Shown piece by piece: positions 26,109 to 34,404 of a DNA stretch of 64,000 nt (position 1 is its first letter; each line of letters begins with the position of its first letter). Made by a program: the position numbers and the translations under genes. Location: positions 269,797 to 333,796 of the forward strand of contig NZ_JAPUBT010000006.1 of assembly GCF_030397665.1 (NCBI RefSeq), given 5' to 3'. The notes beneath the pieces are model-generated. The model did no database searches and had not been told where the DNA came from. It saw nothing but the letters and a program-made list of their open reading frames with translations. Origin of the DNA: Janthinobacterium sp. SUN073. GTDB lineage: Bacteria > Pseudomonadota > Gammaproteobacteria > Burkholderiales > Burkholderiaceae_D.

Positions 26109-26936
26109 ATGAAAGCCTGGTCCTACCTCGCGGCGCTGGCGACGGCGCTGCTGCTGTGGACGATGGCGCCGGCCGGCGCACAGGGCTTGCAGCCCGTGCC
26201 GCCGCTGGCCGCGCGCGTGACGGACAACGCTGGCATGCTCGATGCCAAGCAAAAAGCGGCGCTGGAAGGCGTGCTGGCCGATTACGAAGCCAAGACGGGC
26301 AGCCAGATCGCCGTGCTGCTGGTCAAGAGCACGGAACCGGAAGCCATCGAGCAATACAGCATCCGCGTGACGGATGCCTGGAAGCTGGGCCGCAAGGGCG
26401 TCGATGACGGCGTGCTGCTGATGGTGGCGAAAGACAATCCATCCTCGCTGCGCCGCCTGCGCATCGAAGCGGGCCGCGGCGTGCAGGGCGTGCTGACGGA
26501 TGCGCAATCGAAACGCATCCTGCAAGACGTGATCGCCCCGCATTTCAAGCAAAACGACTATTACGGCGGCCTGGTCGCTGGCGTGGGGTCGATTGCCACC
26601 TTGCTGAACCAGGAGCAATTCCCCGCTCCCGCCCAGCAAAAGGCGCCGGCCAGCGTGGAAGCGGGTGGCCTGACCTTCTGGCTGCCGCTGCTGTTCTTCG
26701 GTTTTCTCGTCGTGCTGACCGTGTTCCGTTCGCGCGGCGGGCCGAACCGGCTGCAGCGCGGCAGCAACTGGTCCAGCGGCGCCACGGGTGTCGTGCTGGG
26801 CAGCATTTTGAGCCAGGCGCTGAACAACCGCGGTGGCGGCGGAGGCTTCGGCGGCGGCGGCGGTTTTGGCGGTGGCGGCGGTTTCGGTGGTGGCGGCGGC
26901 GGTTTTGACGGCGGCGGCGCCTCGGGAGATTGGTAA
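26109..26936 (+). CDS. TPM-domain membrane protein (YgcG family)
   Basis: A 275-residue protein with a signal peptide (about 1-25, ending AGAQ), a TPM domain (about 35-165: RVTDNAGMLDAKQKAALEGVLADYEAKTGSQ region, then VTDAWKLGRKGVDDGVLLMV and EAGRGVQG), a single membrane helix near 203-220, and a C-terminal tail that is almost pure Gly/Phe (about 245-275). Start is set by the signal peptide, one base after the lemA stop. TPM proteins sit in the periplasm and are linked to membrane protein quality control or envelope stress; the exact role is unknown. Confidence 0.92.
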   Translation: MKAWSYLAALATALLLWTMAPAGAQGLQPVPPLAARVTDNAGMLDAKQKAALEGVLADYEAKTGSQIAVLLVKSTEPEAIEQYSIRVTDAWKLGRKGVDDGVLLMVAKDNPSSLRRLRIEAGRGVQGVLTDAQSKRILQDVIAPHFKQNDYYGGLVAGVGSIATLLNQEQFPAPAQQKAPASVEAGGLTFWLPLLFFGFLVVLTVFRSRGGPNRLQRGSNWSSGATGVVLGSILSQALNNRGGGGGFGGGGGFGGGGGFGGGGGGFDGGGASGDW

Positions 26937-27457
26937 TGACGAAACAACTGACATTCGGACAGCGCTGTGGACGCGCTTTAAAACATTTGCGCGGCACGCC
27001 GGCGACGGCGCGCCAGGCGTTTCCAGAACGCACGCTGAAAGCCATCGAGACGACGATTGCCGACGGTGAAGCGATGCACCAGGCGGAAGTACGCCTGATC
27101 GTCGAGGCGGCCCTGACGCCTGGCATGGCCTACCAGGGCGTGAGCAACCGCGAGCGGGCGCGCGAACTGTTCGCCCAGTATGGCGTGTGGGATACGGAAG
27201 ATAACGTCGGCGTGCTCATCTATATCAACCTGGCCGAACACCAGGTCGATATCGTGGCCGACCGCAACGTGGGCCGGCGCATCACACCGGAACAGTGGCA
27301 AGCCGTATGCCGCACCATGACGGGCGGCTTCAAGGATGGCAATTACCACGACAGCACGCTCGATGCCTTGCAGCAGCTGAATACCTTGCTGCAAAGCCAC
27401 TTCCCCGCCAATGGCACGCGCGGCAACCAGTTGCCGAACGAACCCATCCTTCTCTGA
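26936..27457 (+). CDS. Second TPM-domain protein
   Basis: A 173-residue TPM protein without signal peptide. The TPM core is residues 35-150 (TLKAIETTIADGEAMHQAEVRL, then RARELFAQYGVWDTEDNVGVLIYINLAEHQVDIVADR). The ATG at 26936 overlaps the stop of the previous gene and has GGGAG seven bases upstream. The LemA-TPM-TPM order is a recurrent arrangement. This third member probably faces the cytoplasm or binds the membrane peripherally; its function is unknown. Confidence 0.88.
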   Translation: MTKQLTFGQRCGRALKHLRGTPATARQAFPERTLKAIETTIADGEAMHQAEVRLIVEAALTPGMAYQGVSNRERARELFAQYGVWDTEDNVGVLIYINLAEHQVDIVADRNVGRRITPEQWQAVCRTMTGGFKDGNYHDSTLDALQQLNTLLQSHFPANGTRGNQLPNEPILL

Positions 27458-27480
27458 TTCCTTCCCGCCGAGGCGATTAC

Positions 27481-28245
27481 ATGAAACTAGTCAATAGAAC
27501 CGCCATCGTCACGGGCGCCACGCAAGGCATCGGCCTGGCGTGCGCCACCCGCCTGATCGCCGAAGGGGCGCAAGTGATGCTGGTGGACATCAAGGAAGAA
27601 GGCGCGCAGGCGGCGGCTGCGCTCGGTCCGCAGGCGCGCTTCTTTTGCGCCGACGTCAGCCAGAAGGCGGACGTGGACGCCATGCTGAAGCAAACCCTGG
27701 CGCAGTTCGGCCACATCGATATCCTCATCAACAATGCGGGCGTGACGCACGCGGCCGATTTCCTCGATGTCTGCGAAGACGATTTCGACCGGGTCATGCG
27801 CATCAACCTGAAATCGATGTTCCTGTGCGGCCAGGCCGTGGCGCGCGAGATGGTCAAGCGCGACAGCGGCTGCATCATCAATATGTCCAGCGTGAATGCG
27901 GAGCTGGCGATTCCGAACCAGGTGCCGTATGTGGTGTCGAAAGGCGCCATCAACCAGCTGACCAAGGTCATGGCTCTGAACCTGGCGTCGTACGGCGTGC
28001 GCGTGAACGGCATCGGACCGGGCACCATCCTGACGGAACTGGCCAAGCAGGCGGTGCTGTCGAGCCCGGAGGCGCGCCACACGATCCTGTCGCGCACGCC
28101 CCTGGGCCGCTGCGGCGAACCGGAAGAAGTGGCCGGTATCGCCGCCTTCCTGGCCAGCGACGACGCCACCTACATGACGGGCCAGACCATCTATGTCGAT
28201 GGCGGACGCATGGCACTCAACTACACGGTGCCCGTGAAAGAGTGA
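27481..28245 (+). CDS. SDR-family NAD(P)-dependent oxidoreductase
   Basis: A 254-residue classical short-chain dehydrogenase. The cofactor motif is TGATQGIG (residues 11-18), the NNAG block is present, the catalytic Ser is in NMSSVNA, and YVVSKGA supplies Tyr and Lys. The C-terminus has the typical TGQTIYVDGGR. GAGG precedes the ATG by seven bases. Glucose-1-dehydrogenase or 3-oxoacyl-ACP-reductase-like activity on an alcohol/ketone substrate is likely; the substrate is unknown. It follows the TPM gene by 23 bp and may share its transcript. Confidence 0.93.
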   Translation: MKLVNRTAIVTGATQGIGLACATRLIAEGAQVMLVDIKEEGAQAAAALGPQARFFCADVSQKADVDAMLKQTLAQFGHIDILINNAGVTHAADFLDVCEDDFDRVMRINLKSMFLCGQAVAREMVKRDSGCIINMSSVNAELAIPNQVPYVVSKGAINQLTKVMALNLASYGVRVNGIGPGTILTELAKQAVLSSPEARHTILSRTPLGRCGEPEEVAGIAAFLASDDATYMTGQTIYVDGGRMALNYTVPVKE

Positions 28246-28362
28246 AACAGGCGAGTTATATCAAAAAATAATAATGCATATCTAAAAAGATCATTAGACA
28301 CATATCGTGCGACGCAGCATAATGCACCTGTCTCCACTATTCTCCTCCAAGAAAATAGTTTT

Positions 28363-28393
28363 AAGCCCGCTTTCACCAGCGGGCTTTTTTTTT
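28363..28393 (+). terminator. Rho-independent terminator
   Basis: AAGCCCGC (28363-28370) and GCGGGCTT form a perfect 8-bp stem with an 8-base loop, followed by about nine T. It is 118 bases after the SDR stop and probably ends the lemA-TPM-TPM-SDR transcript. Confidence 0.88.
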
Positions 28394-28512
28394 GCTATCA
28401 CGAATGAAACATGGCCATTCTTGCCATGCCGCCCGATTTTTCCAGACAATATGCCTGCGCTGCAAAAAATGTTGCGGCGTGTCATAGGCCCGTCATTTTC
28501 GCCCCCTATACT

Positions 28513-28701
28513 TGCTTCATCTGCTGTACAGGCAACCGATATGCCTGACTACAGACAGGTGTGCCGCGATGGCACACCACTCCCCTTTCATGACCGTGGC
28601 GGGCACCGGCAAGGCGCGCGACATGGTGAGCACCGAGCAACTCTCAACTCTTGACCCATTTCATTTGGGTTTTTGGCCCGCGTCCCCGCGGGCCTTTTTT
28701 T
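28513..28701 (+). ncRNA. Candidate structured small RNA
   Basis: Between two terminators lies a 190-base stretch with several hairpins in a row: CAGGCA/TGCCTG flanked by CTGT/ACAG (28524-28554), a perfect 8-bp GGTGTGCC/GGCACACC stem (28558-28578), a possible CACC/GGTG stem, ACCCA/TGGGT plus TTTT, and a final GC-rich terminator. TATACT (28507-28512) could be a -10 but no -35 is clear. A 37-codon reading frame from 28541 to 28654 lies within it and could be a leader peptide. No known RNA family was recognised. Confidence 0.4.
28675..28701 (+). terminator. Rho-independent terminator
   Basis: GGCCCGC (28675-28681) and GCGGGCC (28688-28694) flank a short loop and are followed by seven T. A weaker hairpin with TTTTT sits just upstream (28654-28675), so there are two tandem stops ending the candidate RNA before vanZ. 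Confidence 0.88.
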
Positions 28702-28788
28702 GCCTGATCGGCAAGCTGTTGCGCAAAAACACGGTGGCTCGCCATGGCCATGATATTGTGACTGCCTTTCCACCTGTCCTGACGCACC

Positions 28789-29214
28789 ATGCCTGTATCC
28801 TTGCCCGAACTCTGTTTTTCCGACCGCCACGCACGCCTGCGCTACCGCACGGCCCTGGTGTTGTATGCCCTGGTGATCTTGGTCGGCGACATACCGGGCG
28901 TGCGCGCGGACGTGGGCGAATATGCGTCAGGCGGCGTGCTGCATTCCTTCGGCTATGGCGTACTGGCCCTGATCCTGTTCAGCGGCACGGGCGGCGGCAT
29001 GGCGCGCCGGGCGCTGCTATCGGTGCTGATGGTGGCGGCCATGGGCGCGCTGGACGAGTTCATCCAGAGTTTCCTGCCGTACCGCCATGGCGCCGTGAGC
29101 GACTGGGTGGTCGATATCACAGCCGCGGCGGCGGTCTGCCTGCCGCTGTGTTTCCTCTGGCCCAAAATGGTCGCCTCTGCCCTCGGCAAGGAGTCGCCGC
29201 AACCAGCTGCCTGA
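28789..29214 (+). CDS. VanZ family membrane protein
   Basis: A 141-residue protein with three to four hydrophobic segments. The VanZ-like pattern is present: YASGGVLHSFGYGVLALILF, then GALDEFIQSFLPYRHGAVSDWVVDI, where the acidic DE and the DW..D residues are characteristic. VanZ-type proteins are inner-membrane; some confer teicoplanin tolerance in Gram-positives, but in proteobacteria the role is unclear. It begins about 90 bp after a strong terminator and so needs its own promoter, which was not identified. Confidence 0.88.
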   Translation: MPVSLPELCFSDRHARLRYRTALVLYALVILVGDIPGVRADVGEYASGGVLHSFGYGVLALILFSGTGGGMARRALLSVLMVAAMGALDEFIQSFLPYRHGAVSDWVVDITAAAAVCLPLCFLWPKMVASALGKESPQPAA

Positions 29215-29232
29215 ATGGGGCATGACCGCCCG

Positions 29233-29511
29233 TCAGGCGCGGTCCGCTTCGCTATCCTGCAATGCCAGCGGCAACTGCCCCTGGCTGCGCGCGCCAAGGC
29301 GCCGCATCAGGGCGCGCGTCTCGCGCCGGCTGCCGGCCCCCATGGCGCGTGCCGCATCGCGCTGCATGTCCAGCAACTGTTCCGAGCGCGCCAGCCGCAC
29401 CAGGCCATGCAAGGCCTGCGCCAGTACATGGCGCGCACGGGCATCGCGCGCGGTGCCGACGACGGCCAGCACCAGTTCATCGATCAGTTTTGCGGTAGGA
29501 CCAGATGACAT
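29233..29511 (-). CDS. Small basic hypothetical protein
   Basis: Unrecognised 92-residue protein, Ala/Arg/Leu-rich and predicted wholly helical, without membrane segment or signal. GGGAG lies about five bases before the ATG. It ends 18 bp from the convergent vanZ stop. The Ala/Arg-rich composition is partly a product of the GC-rich genome, but the ribosome binding site and the placement between other genes support it as real. Function unknown. Confidence 0.65.
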   Translation of the reverse strand: MSSGPTAKLIDELVLAVVGTARDARARHVLAQALHGLVRLARSEQLLDMQRDAARAMGAGSRRETRALMRRLGARSQGQLPLALQDSEADRA

Positions 29512-29601
29512 TTTTTCTCCCGACTCAACAGTGAGGAATCGTGCGGGCGCACGACCTAGTGATTACCAGCATCGTTTATACCAAGCGCGGCAATTAGACA
29601 C

Positions 29602-29615
29602 TTGATCTAGCTCAA
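29602..29615. promoter_or_regulatory. FNR/Crp-like box
   Basis: TTGAT-CTAG-CTCAA matches the FNR/ANR consensus TTGAT-N4-ATCAA at nine of ten defined positions. It lies 117 bp before the lipoprotein ATG at 29732 and 91 bp upstream of the divergent small gene. Oxygen-linked control of either gene is inference. Confidence 0.4.
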
Positions 29616-29731
29616 TCGCTGATGACGGCTGCAGAACATCCCGGCGCCGCCATGCTCTTACATGCAGCAATCGCTGCTATCCGCATCATCGCGGGTGCCG
29701 ATCCTGAGTGTTCGACCATGAGGAGACCAAG

Positions 29732-30169
29732 ATGAGATCGAAAACAACCCTGCTGCTGGCCGGTCTGGCCTGTACCTTGCTGGTAGCCTGCCATTCCACG
29801 GACAGTACCAGCCTGGCGCGCAGCAATAGCGGCGAGACCTATGCCGCACCGGCCGGCACGACGCCGCAAAGCAGCATGCCAGCCAGCAGCATGCGCAGCG
29901 ATACGGATCAGTCCGGCATGAACATCAGTTCAGCGACGGTGCAGTCGATAGAAACCGTGCCGCGTGGCATGGATCAAGGCAGTGCCGACATGCAGGCGGG
30001 CACATCGGGCACCGCTGGCAGCACCTCGGGTGCGGCGGGCAATATGCTGTACCGCGTCACCTTGCGCCTGGACGACGGCACGACGCGCACCTTCATGCAA
30101 AATACCCAGCCCGCCTTCCAGATCGGCGACCGGGTCAGCGTGCAAAAAGGCGTGATGCAGCGCTATTGA
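29732..30169 (+). CDS. Small lipoprotein
   Basis: A 145-residue lipoprotein. The signal peptide (about 1-20) ends in a lipobox LVAC. A Ser/Thr/Gly/Met-rich, probably disordered segment (about 25-100) leads to a C-terminal beta domain (MLYRVTLRLDDGTTRTFMQN, then FQIGDRVSVQKGVMQRY) resembling the small barrel of outer-membrane lipoproteins of the SlyB/Pcp kind, without their glycine-zipper. The ATG at 29732 has AGGAG six bases upstream. It likely sits in the outer membrane facing the periplasm. Confidence 0.82.
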   Translation: MRSKTTLLLAGLACTLLVACHSTDSTSLARSNSGETYAAPAGTTPQSSMPASSMRSDTDQSGMNISSATVQSIETVPRGMDQGSADMQAGTSGTAGSTSGAAGNMLYRVTLRLDDGTTRTFMQNTQPAFQIGDRVSVQKGVMQRY

Positions 30170-30230
30170 CTGGTGCCGGGGCTTGCCGATGCCTGCAGAT
30201 CCCTGCCGATGGCGACTGCACAGGGCCGCA

Positions 30231-31358
30231 TCAGGCCAAGGCCAGGGTGAGCGGGCGACTGCGCCCCTGCACCATGGCCGAGGGCCAGGCCGGGTCATGC
30301 GTCAGGTTGTGCAATTGGTTGCCGTCGAGCAGAAAGGTGTCTTCCACCGTGCTGCCGGGCAGGCTGGGGTGGAAGGCCAGCGCCATGCCCCGCTTGAGGA
30401 GGATTTCCGTGTGCGCGCCGGCCGCCACTTCGGGCGCCAGGTAGCCATGGATGCCGCCCTGCCGGCTGGTACGCACCGTATCGGGCTGGCCTGCGTACGC
30501 GTAGGCGCTGTCGAGCGCGTGATACACCATGCTCAGCGCATGGCCCGTTTCGCAAGCGTCGAGCGCCACCGCTTCCAGCGCCAGCATGGCGGCATCGGCA
30601 TCGCCCATCACCAGCGCCGCGCCATCGGCACGATGCTGCGCCGGGCTGAAGCGGCGTTGACGACTGAGGCTGGCGCACAGGCCGAAACGCCGTGCGCACA
30701 GGGCCAGCACGGCTTGCGTGCCCAGCACCACCTGGGCCGGCGGCGCGCGCCGATACCGCTGTTGGCGCTCCGCGCCGCTGACCAGCACATGCACGGCTTG
30801 CAAGCCCCGCAGCCACAGCGCGCGCACGCAGGCGGCAGCCAGTTCCTGCTCGCTCCAGTCGGGGCGAGCCTGGCGCAGCGCATCGGCGGCCGCGCCGGCA
30901 GCCAGTTGCCCCACCTGGCGATAGCGCTGTTGCTCCGATTCCAGCAGCACCAGCCGCTCTTCGCGCAGGGCCACGGGCAGGCTGCGTTCATGCAAGCCTG
31001 GCCGGTCGGACAAGACAGGCGCACCACCTGCCGCATGCTGCACGAAATGCTCGCGCAACTCATACAGCTGCGGCTGCATCCAGGGCGATACTTGCCACGT
31101 CCATGGCCCGCGCACTTCTTCCTCGCGCATGCGCATGGCTTCGGCTTCGTCCGTCAGGATATAGGCCGCGTCGCGCGTCACCAGCACTTCCGCGCAGCCG
31201 CACTCGGCCGTATGGCTATGGCTGTTCGATGCGCCCGCCGTGGCCCACGCAAACCAGTCCACGCCCCGCAGACGCACGGCACCGGCACGTTCCTGTTCCA
31301 GCCAGCCCCGCATCTGCGCCAGCTTATGCGCCACTTCCAGTTCCAGCGGCCAGTTCAT
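30231..31358 (-). CDS. M24-fold protein (aminopeptidase P-like), probably inactive
   Basis: A 375-residue protein with a creatinase-type N-terminal domain (1-150) and a C-terminal pita-bread domain (about 155-370). In the place of the metal-binding Asp pair it has VLALCARRFGLCASLSR, where both Asp positions (D..G....D) are Ala and Ser. GGIHGYLAPE keeps a His, but the first Glu position reads AFHPSLPG. The metal site therefore appears lost and the protein may be a binding rather than hydrolytic member. The ATG at 31358 has GAGGAG five bases upstream. Confidence 0.78.
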   Translation of the reverse strand: MNWPLELEVAHKLAQMRGWLEQERAGAVRLRGVDWFAWATAGASNSHSHTAECGCAEVLVTRDAAYILTDEAEAMRMREEEVRGPWTWQVSPWMQPQLYELREHFVQHAAGGAPVLSDRPGLHERSLPVALREERLVLLESEQQRYRQVGQLAAGAAADALRQARPDWSEQELAAACVRALWLRGLQAVHVLVSGAERQQRYRRAPPAQVVLGTQAVLALCARRFGLCASLSRQRRFSPAQHRADGAALVMGDADAAMLALEAVALDACETGHALSMVYHALDSAYAYAGQPDTVRTSRQGGIHGYLAPEVAAGAHTEILLKRGMALAFHPSLPGSTVEDTFLLDGNQLHNLTHDPAWPSAMVQGRSRPLTLALA

Positions 31359-31958
31359 GACCACTCCTCGTCCGGGTTCAGGCGCGGCACCACCCCGCCT
31401 GCCCTGCCTGGCGCCAGCCGGGCCTCCTGTTGCTCATGCATAGCTGCTCCCTTCCTATATGGAAACGTCAGACCCGCATGCGCATAAAAAGTTCGGCGCC
31501 CGGATTCGTCTCAGGCTTGCAGTCTATGACTTCCGTCCATTTTTACAAGCGGCTATTTCGCCAGTGCGATCAAGACAGCCGTGTACATTTGCAAGCTCAG
31601 CAGCAGCTGCTTTTCCGGGATGAACCCGGGTTTGCCGGCACCAGCGAGTATTGCGCATCGATGCTGATGTTCACCTGCGGCCGCGCATGGGGTTTTCAGG
31701 AACGGTTGCAACGCTTCCCAGTCCATGCCTCAGACTTGTACACGTACAGCCCGATGCACTTGCTCAGCGGCACCTGTTTATCCTGGATCGCGTTCATCGC
31801 CTAGCGAGTTTTTTACCGATCAGTACGCAAATTCCCGATTCGCATTATCATGTGCACAGCCTGTCTTCCCCGCCATGCCGTCATGCGTGACCCTGCCAGC
31901 GTCAGGGGATAGACAAATCGTCCATTGTGATTTTCCACCACGTCCCGATATCGCTACC
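31359..31958. other. 600-bp interval without a supported gene
   Basis: No reading frame here has both a good ribosome binding site and the genome's usual codon pattern. A 124-codon frame on the plus strand (31430-31804) and shorter minus-strand frames, including one beginning [10 protein letters not shown], exist but none is convincing. The minus-strand segment could be a decayed gene because plausible peptide pieces occur in two frames. The last 60-100 bp should hold the promoter of the monooxygenase gene. Confidence 0.4.
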
Positions 31959-32957
31959 ATGATTCCATTTTCCATACTCGACCTCGCGCCCATCGCCGAA
32001 GGCAGCAACGCCAGCCAGTCGTTCAAGAACACGCTGGACCTGGCGCAGCACGGTGAACGCTGGGGCTACAACCGCTACTGGCTGGCCGAACACCACGGCA
32101 TGCCCGGCATCGCCAGCGCCGCCACGGCCGTCGTCATCGCCCATGTGGCGGCCGGCACGACAACCATCCGCGTGGGTGCGGGCGGCGTGATGCTGCCGAA
32201 CCACTCGCCGCTGGTCATCGCGGAACAGTTCGGCACGCTGGAAGCGCTGCACCCGGGCCGCATCGACCTGGGCCTGGGTCGCGCGCCCGGCTCCGACCAG
32301 ACGACGGCGCGCGCGCTGCGCCGCGACTTGCAGTCCGACGCGGAACAGTTTCCGCAGGATGTGCAGGAATTGATCGACTACATGTCCGACGAGCCGCGCC
32401 AGCGCGTGCTGGCCGTGCCCGGCAAGGGCGCGAAAGTACCCGTGTGGATACTGGGGTCGAGCCTGTTCGGCGCCCAGCTGGCCGCCCACCTGGGCTTGCC
32501 GTATGCGTTCGCCTCGCACTTCGCGCCGCAGATGATGCTGCAAGCGGTGGCGTATTACCGCGAGCACTTCAAGCCTTCCAGACAATTGGCCAAACCGTAT
32601 GTGATGCTGGGCTTTAATGTGTTCGCCGCCGACACGGATGCAGAGGCGCACCTGCGCGCCACCTCGATGCAGCAGGCGTTCGTCAACCTGCGCACGGGCC
32701 GCCCGTCGCGCCTGCAACCGCCCGTGCCCGGTTATCTGGAGCAGCTGGGCCCGCAGGAACGCGCCATGCTCGATTCCGTCCTGTCGTGCACGGCCATCGG
32801 CGCGCCGGACACCGTCAAGGCAAAGATGGCTTCCTTCATCGCCGAAACGGGCGCCGACGAGCTGATGATCACCTCGCAGATCTTCGAGCACCAGCACCGG
32901 CTGCGCTCGTACGAAATCACGGCGCAGGTGCATGCGGAGCTGGCGCAGCAGCAGTAA
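31959..32957 (+). CDS. Luciferase-like flavin-dependent monooxygenase
   Basis: A 332-residue LLM-class enzyme using reduced FMN and oxygen. The family start [30 protein letters not shown] and [13 protein letters not shown] blocks are characteristic of the alkanal monooxygenase-like subgroup. TIM-barrel fold is expected over the full length. The ATG at 31959 is the conserved start, although upstream in-frame sequence remains open; no strong ribosome binding site is seen. Substrate unknown. A strong terminator follows, so the gene is monocistronic. Confidence 0.92.
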   Translation: MIPFSILDLAPIAEGSNASQSFKNTLDLAQHGERWGYNRYWLAEHHGMPGIASAATAVVIAHVAAGTTTIRVGAGGVMLPNHSPLVIAEQFGTLEALHPGRIDLGLGRAPGSDQTTARALRRDLQSDAEQFPQDVQELIDYMSDEPRQRVLAVPGKGAKVPVWILGSSLFGAQLAAHLGLPYAFASHFAPQMMLQAVAYYREHFKPSRQLAKPYVMLGFNVFAADTDAEAHLRATSMQQAFVNLRTGRPSRLQPPVPGYLEQLGPQERAMLDSVLSCTAIGAPDTVKAKMASFIAETGADELMITSQIFEHQHRLRSYEITAQVHAELAQQQ

Positions 32958-32993
32958 ATCTTCCTCCTTCGGTATATCCCCGTATACCCTTTT

Positions 32994-33027
32994 CCCGGCC
33001 GTCGGCAACGATCGCCGGGATTTTTTT
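32994..33027 (+). terminator. Rho-independent terminator
   Basis: CCCGGC (32994-32999) and GCCGGG (33014-33019) with a 14-base loop, then A and seven T. It ends the luciferase-like monooxygenase transcript. Confidence 0.85.
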
Positions 33028-33137
33028 GCCTGTCTCTTGTCTACGTTACAGCCGCAAAACCGGCCCTGCCCGGCAGGAAATGCGTAGCCCCGCTATCATG
33101 CTCGTCCAAAAGCGTCATTCCAAGAAAGTTGTATCGC

Positions 33138-34361
33138 ATGAAATCAGCACCATCCACTATCGACGCCAGCGCCTTGCTGACGTCGACGCGCATCCTGTTG
33201 TTCGCCCTGTCCGCCGGCGTGCTCGTCGCCAGCCTGTACTACGTGCAGCCGCTTACCTCGATGCTGGCCGCCTCGTTTGGCGTCAGCGTGCCGCAAGCGG
33301 GCTACCTGGTCACGGCCACGCAGATCGGCTATGTGCTGGGCATCGTCTTTTTAGTCCCCCTCAGCGACGTGCTGAACCGCCGCCAATTACTGACGTGGAT
33401 GCTGATCGCCAAGATCGGCGCCCTGCTGCTGGCCGCCACCAGCCAGAACATCATCGTCTTTGCCATCGCCAGCGTCTTGATGGGCATCACGTCCAGCGCC
33501 TTGATGGTGGTGACGGCCATGGTGGCCTCGTATGCGCCCGACCATAGCCGGGGCCGCATGGTGGGCACCGTCATGACGGGCTTGTTGCTGGGGATCTTGC
33601 TGGCGCGTACCGTCTCCGGCACGGTGTCGCAGATCAGCGGCGGCTGGCGCAGCGTCTACGTACTGGCCGCCATCGTCGTGGCCGCCCTGCTCGTCATGCT
33701 GCGCCGCATCCTGCCGAACGAGGCGCCACGTGGCAAGCTGCAATACGCCAAGCTGATGGCCTCCTTGGCCGACATCATCCGCCAGGAACCCTTGCTGCGC
33801 CAGCGCGCCCTGTTCTCGGGCCTGGGCCTGGGCACTTTCAGCGTGTTCTGGACGGGCCTGACCTTCTTGCTCAGCGGCGCGCCCTATCACTATTCGGAAA
33901 TGCAGATCGGCCTGTTCGGCCTGGCGGGTGCCACGGGTGCCTTTGCCGCCAACACGGCGGGCCGCATGGCCGACCGCGGCTACGCGCGCCAGGCCACCTG
34001 GCTGCTGGCCGTCGCCTCGATCGCGGGCTGGGCCCTGATCGGCTTCGGCGCCCACTCGCTGGTGCTGCTGTTGATCGGCATCGTCCTGCTGGACATGGGC
34101 GTGATGGGCCTGCAAGTGACGCACCAGTCCATCATCTATAAATTGGCGCCGCATGCGCGGGCAAGAGTCACCACCGTGTTCATCGCGGGCGGCTTCATCG
34201 GCGCCTCGGCCGGCTCGGCGCTGGCCAGCGCCAGCTTTGCCGCTGGCGGCTGGCCCGCCCTATGCATGGTGGGCGGCGCCATGCCGCTGTTGCTGCTGAT
34301 CGTGTGGAGCAAGTACCGCCATACGCAACGAAAGCTGGGGTCAGACCCCCGGGTGAGTTAG
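33138..34361 (+). CDS. MFS transporter
   Basis: A 407-residue inner-membrane transporter with about 12 hydrophobic segments and the loop motif PLSDVLNRRQLLT after TM2. It is a likely drug or metabolite exporter of the same broad group as YnfM. The ATG at 33138 is chosen (MKSAPSTIDAS); a TTG nine bases earlier is possible. The last nine residues (KLGSDPRVS) and the stop codon are encoded by the left arm of the inverted repeat at 34337-34400, so the native C-terminus seems to have been replaced or extended by the repeat. Confidence 0.9.
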   Translation: MKSAPSTIDASALLTSTRILLFALSAGVLVASLYYVQPLTSMLAASFGVSVPQAGYLVTATQIGYVLGIVFLVPLSDVLNRRQLLTWMLIAKIGALLLAATSQNIIVFAIASVLMGITSSALMVVTAMVASYAPDHSRGRMVGTVMTGLLLGILLARTVSGTVSQISGGWRSVYVLAAIVVAALLVMLRRILPNEAPRGKLQYAKLMASLADIIRQEPLLRQRALFSGLGLGTFSVFWTGLTFLLSGAPYHYSEMQIGLFGLAGATGAFAANTAGRMADRGYARQATWLLAVASIAGWALIGFGAHSLVLLLIGIVLLDMGVMGLQVTHQSIIYKLAPHARARVTTVFIAGGFIGASAGSALASASFAAGGWPALCMVGGAMPLLLLIVWSKYRHTQRKLGSDPRVS

Positions 34362-34400
34362 CGCCAGCCTTGATGTTGGCGCTGTTGAGGGTCTGACCCC
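34337..34400. repeat. GGGGTC-type inverted repeat
   Basis: GGGGTCAGACCC (34337-34348) and GGGTCTGACCCC (34389-34400) are perfect 12-base inverted arms. Between them GCGCCA/TGGCGC forms an inner stem. The left arm lies inside the MFS reading frame; the right arm ends five bases before the M28 peptidase stop. It belongs with the palindrome at 1072-1103. It may serve as a bidirectional terminator. Confidence 0.75.
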
Positions 34401-34404
34401 GGGT

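Noticed and set aside
28541..28654. 37-codon reading frame as a standalone gene
   Set aside because: It has only a weak ribosome binding site and overlaps the hairpins of the candidate RNA; kept as part of that feature.
31430..31804. 124-codon plus-strand reading frame
   Set aside because: Its codon pattern does not match the genome, and there is no family match or ribosome binding site.
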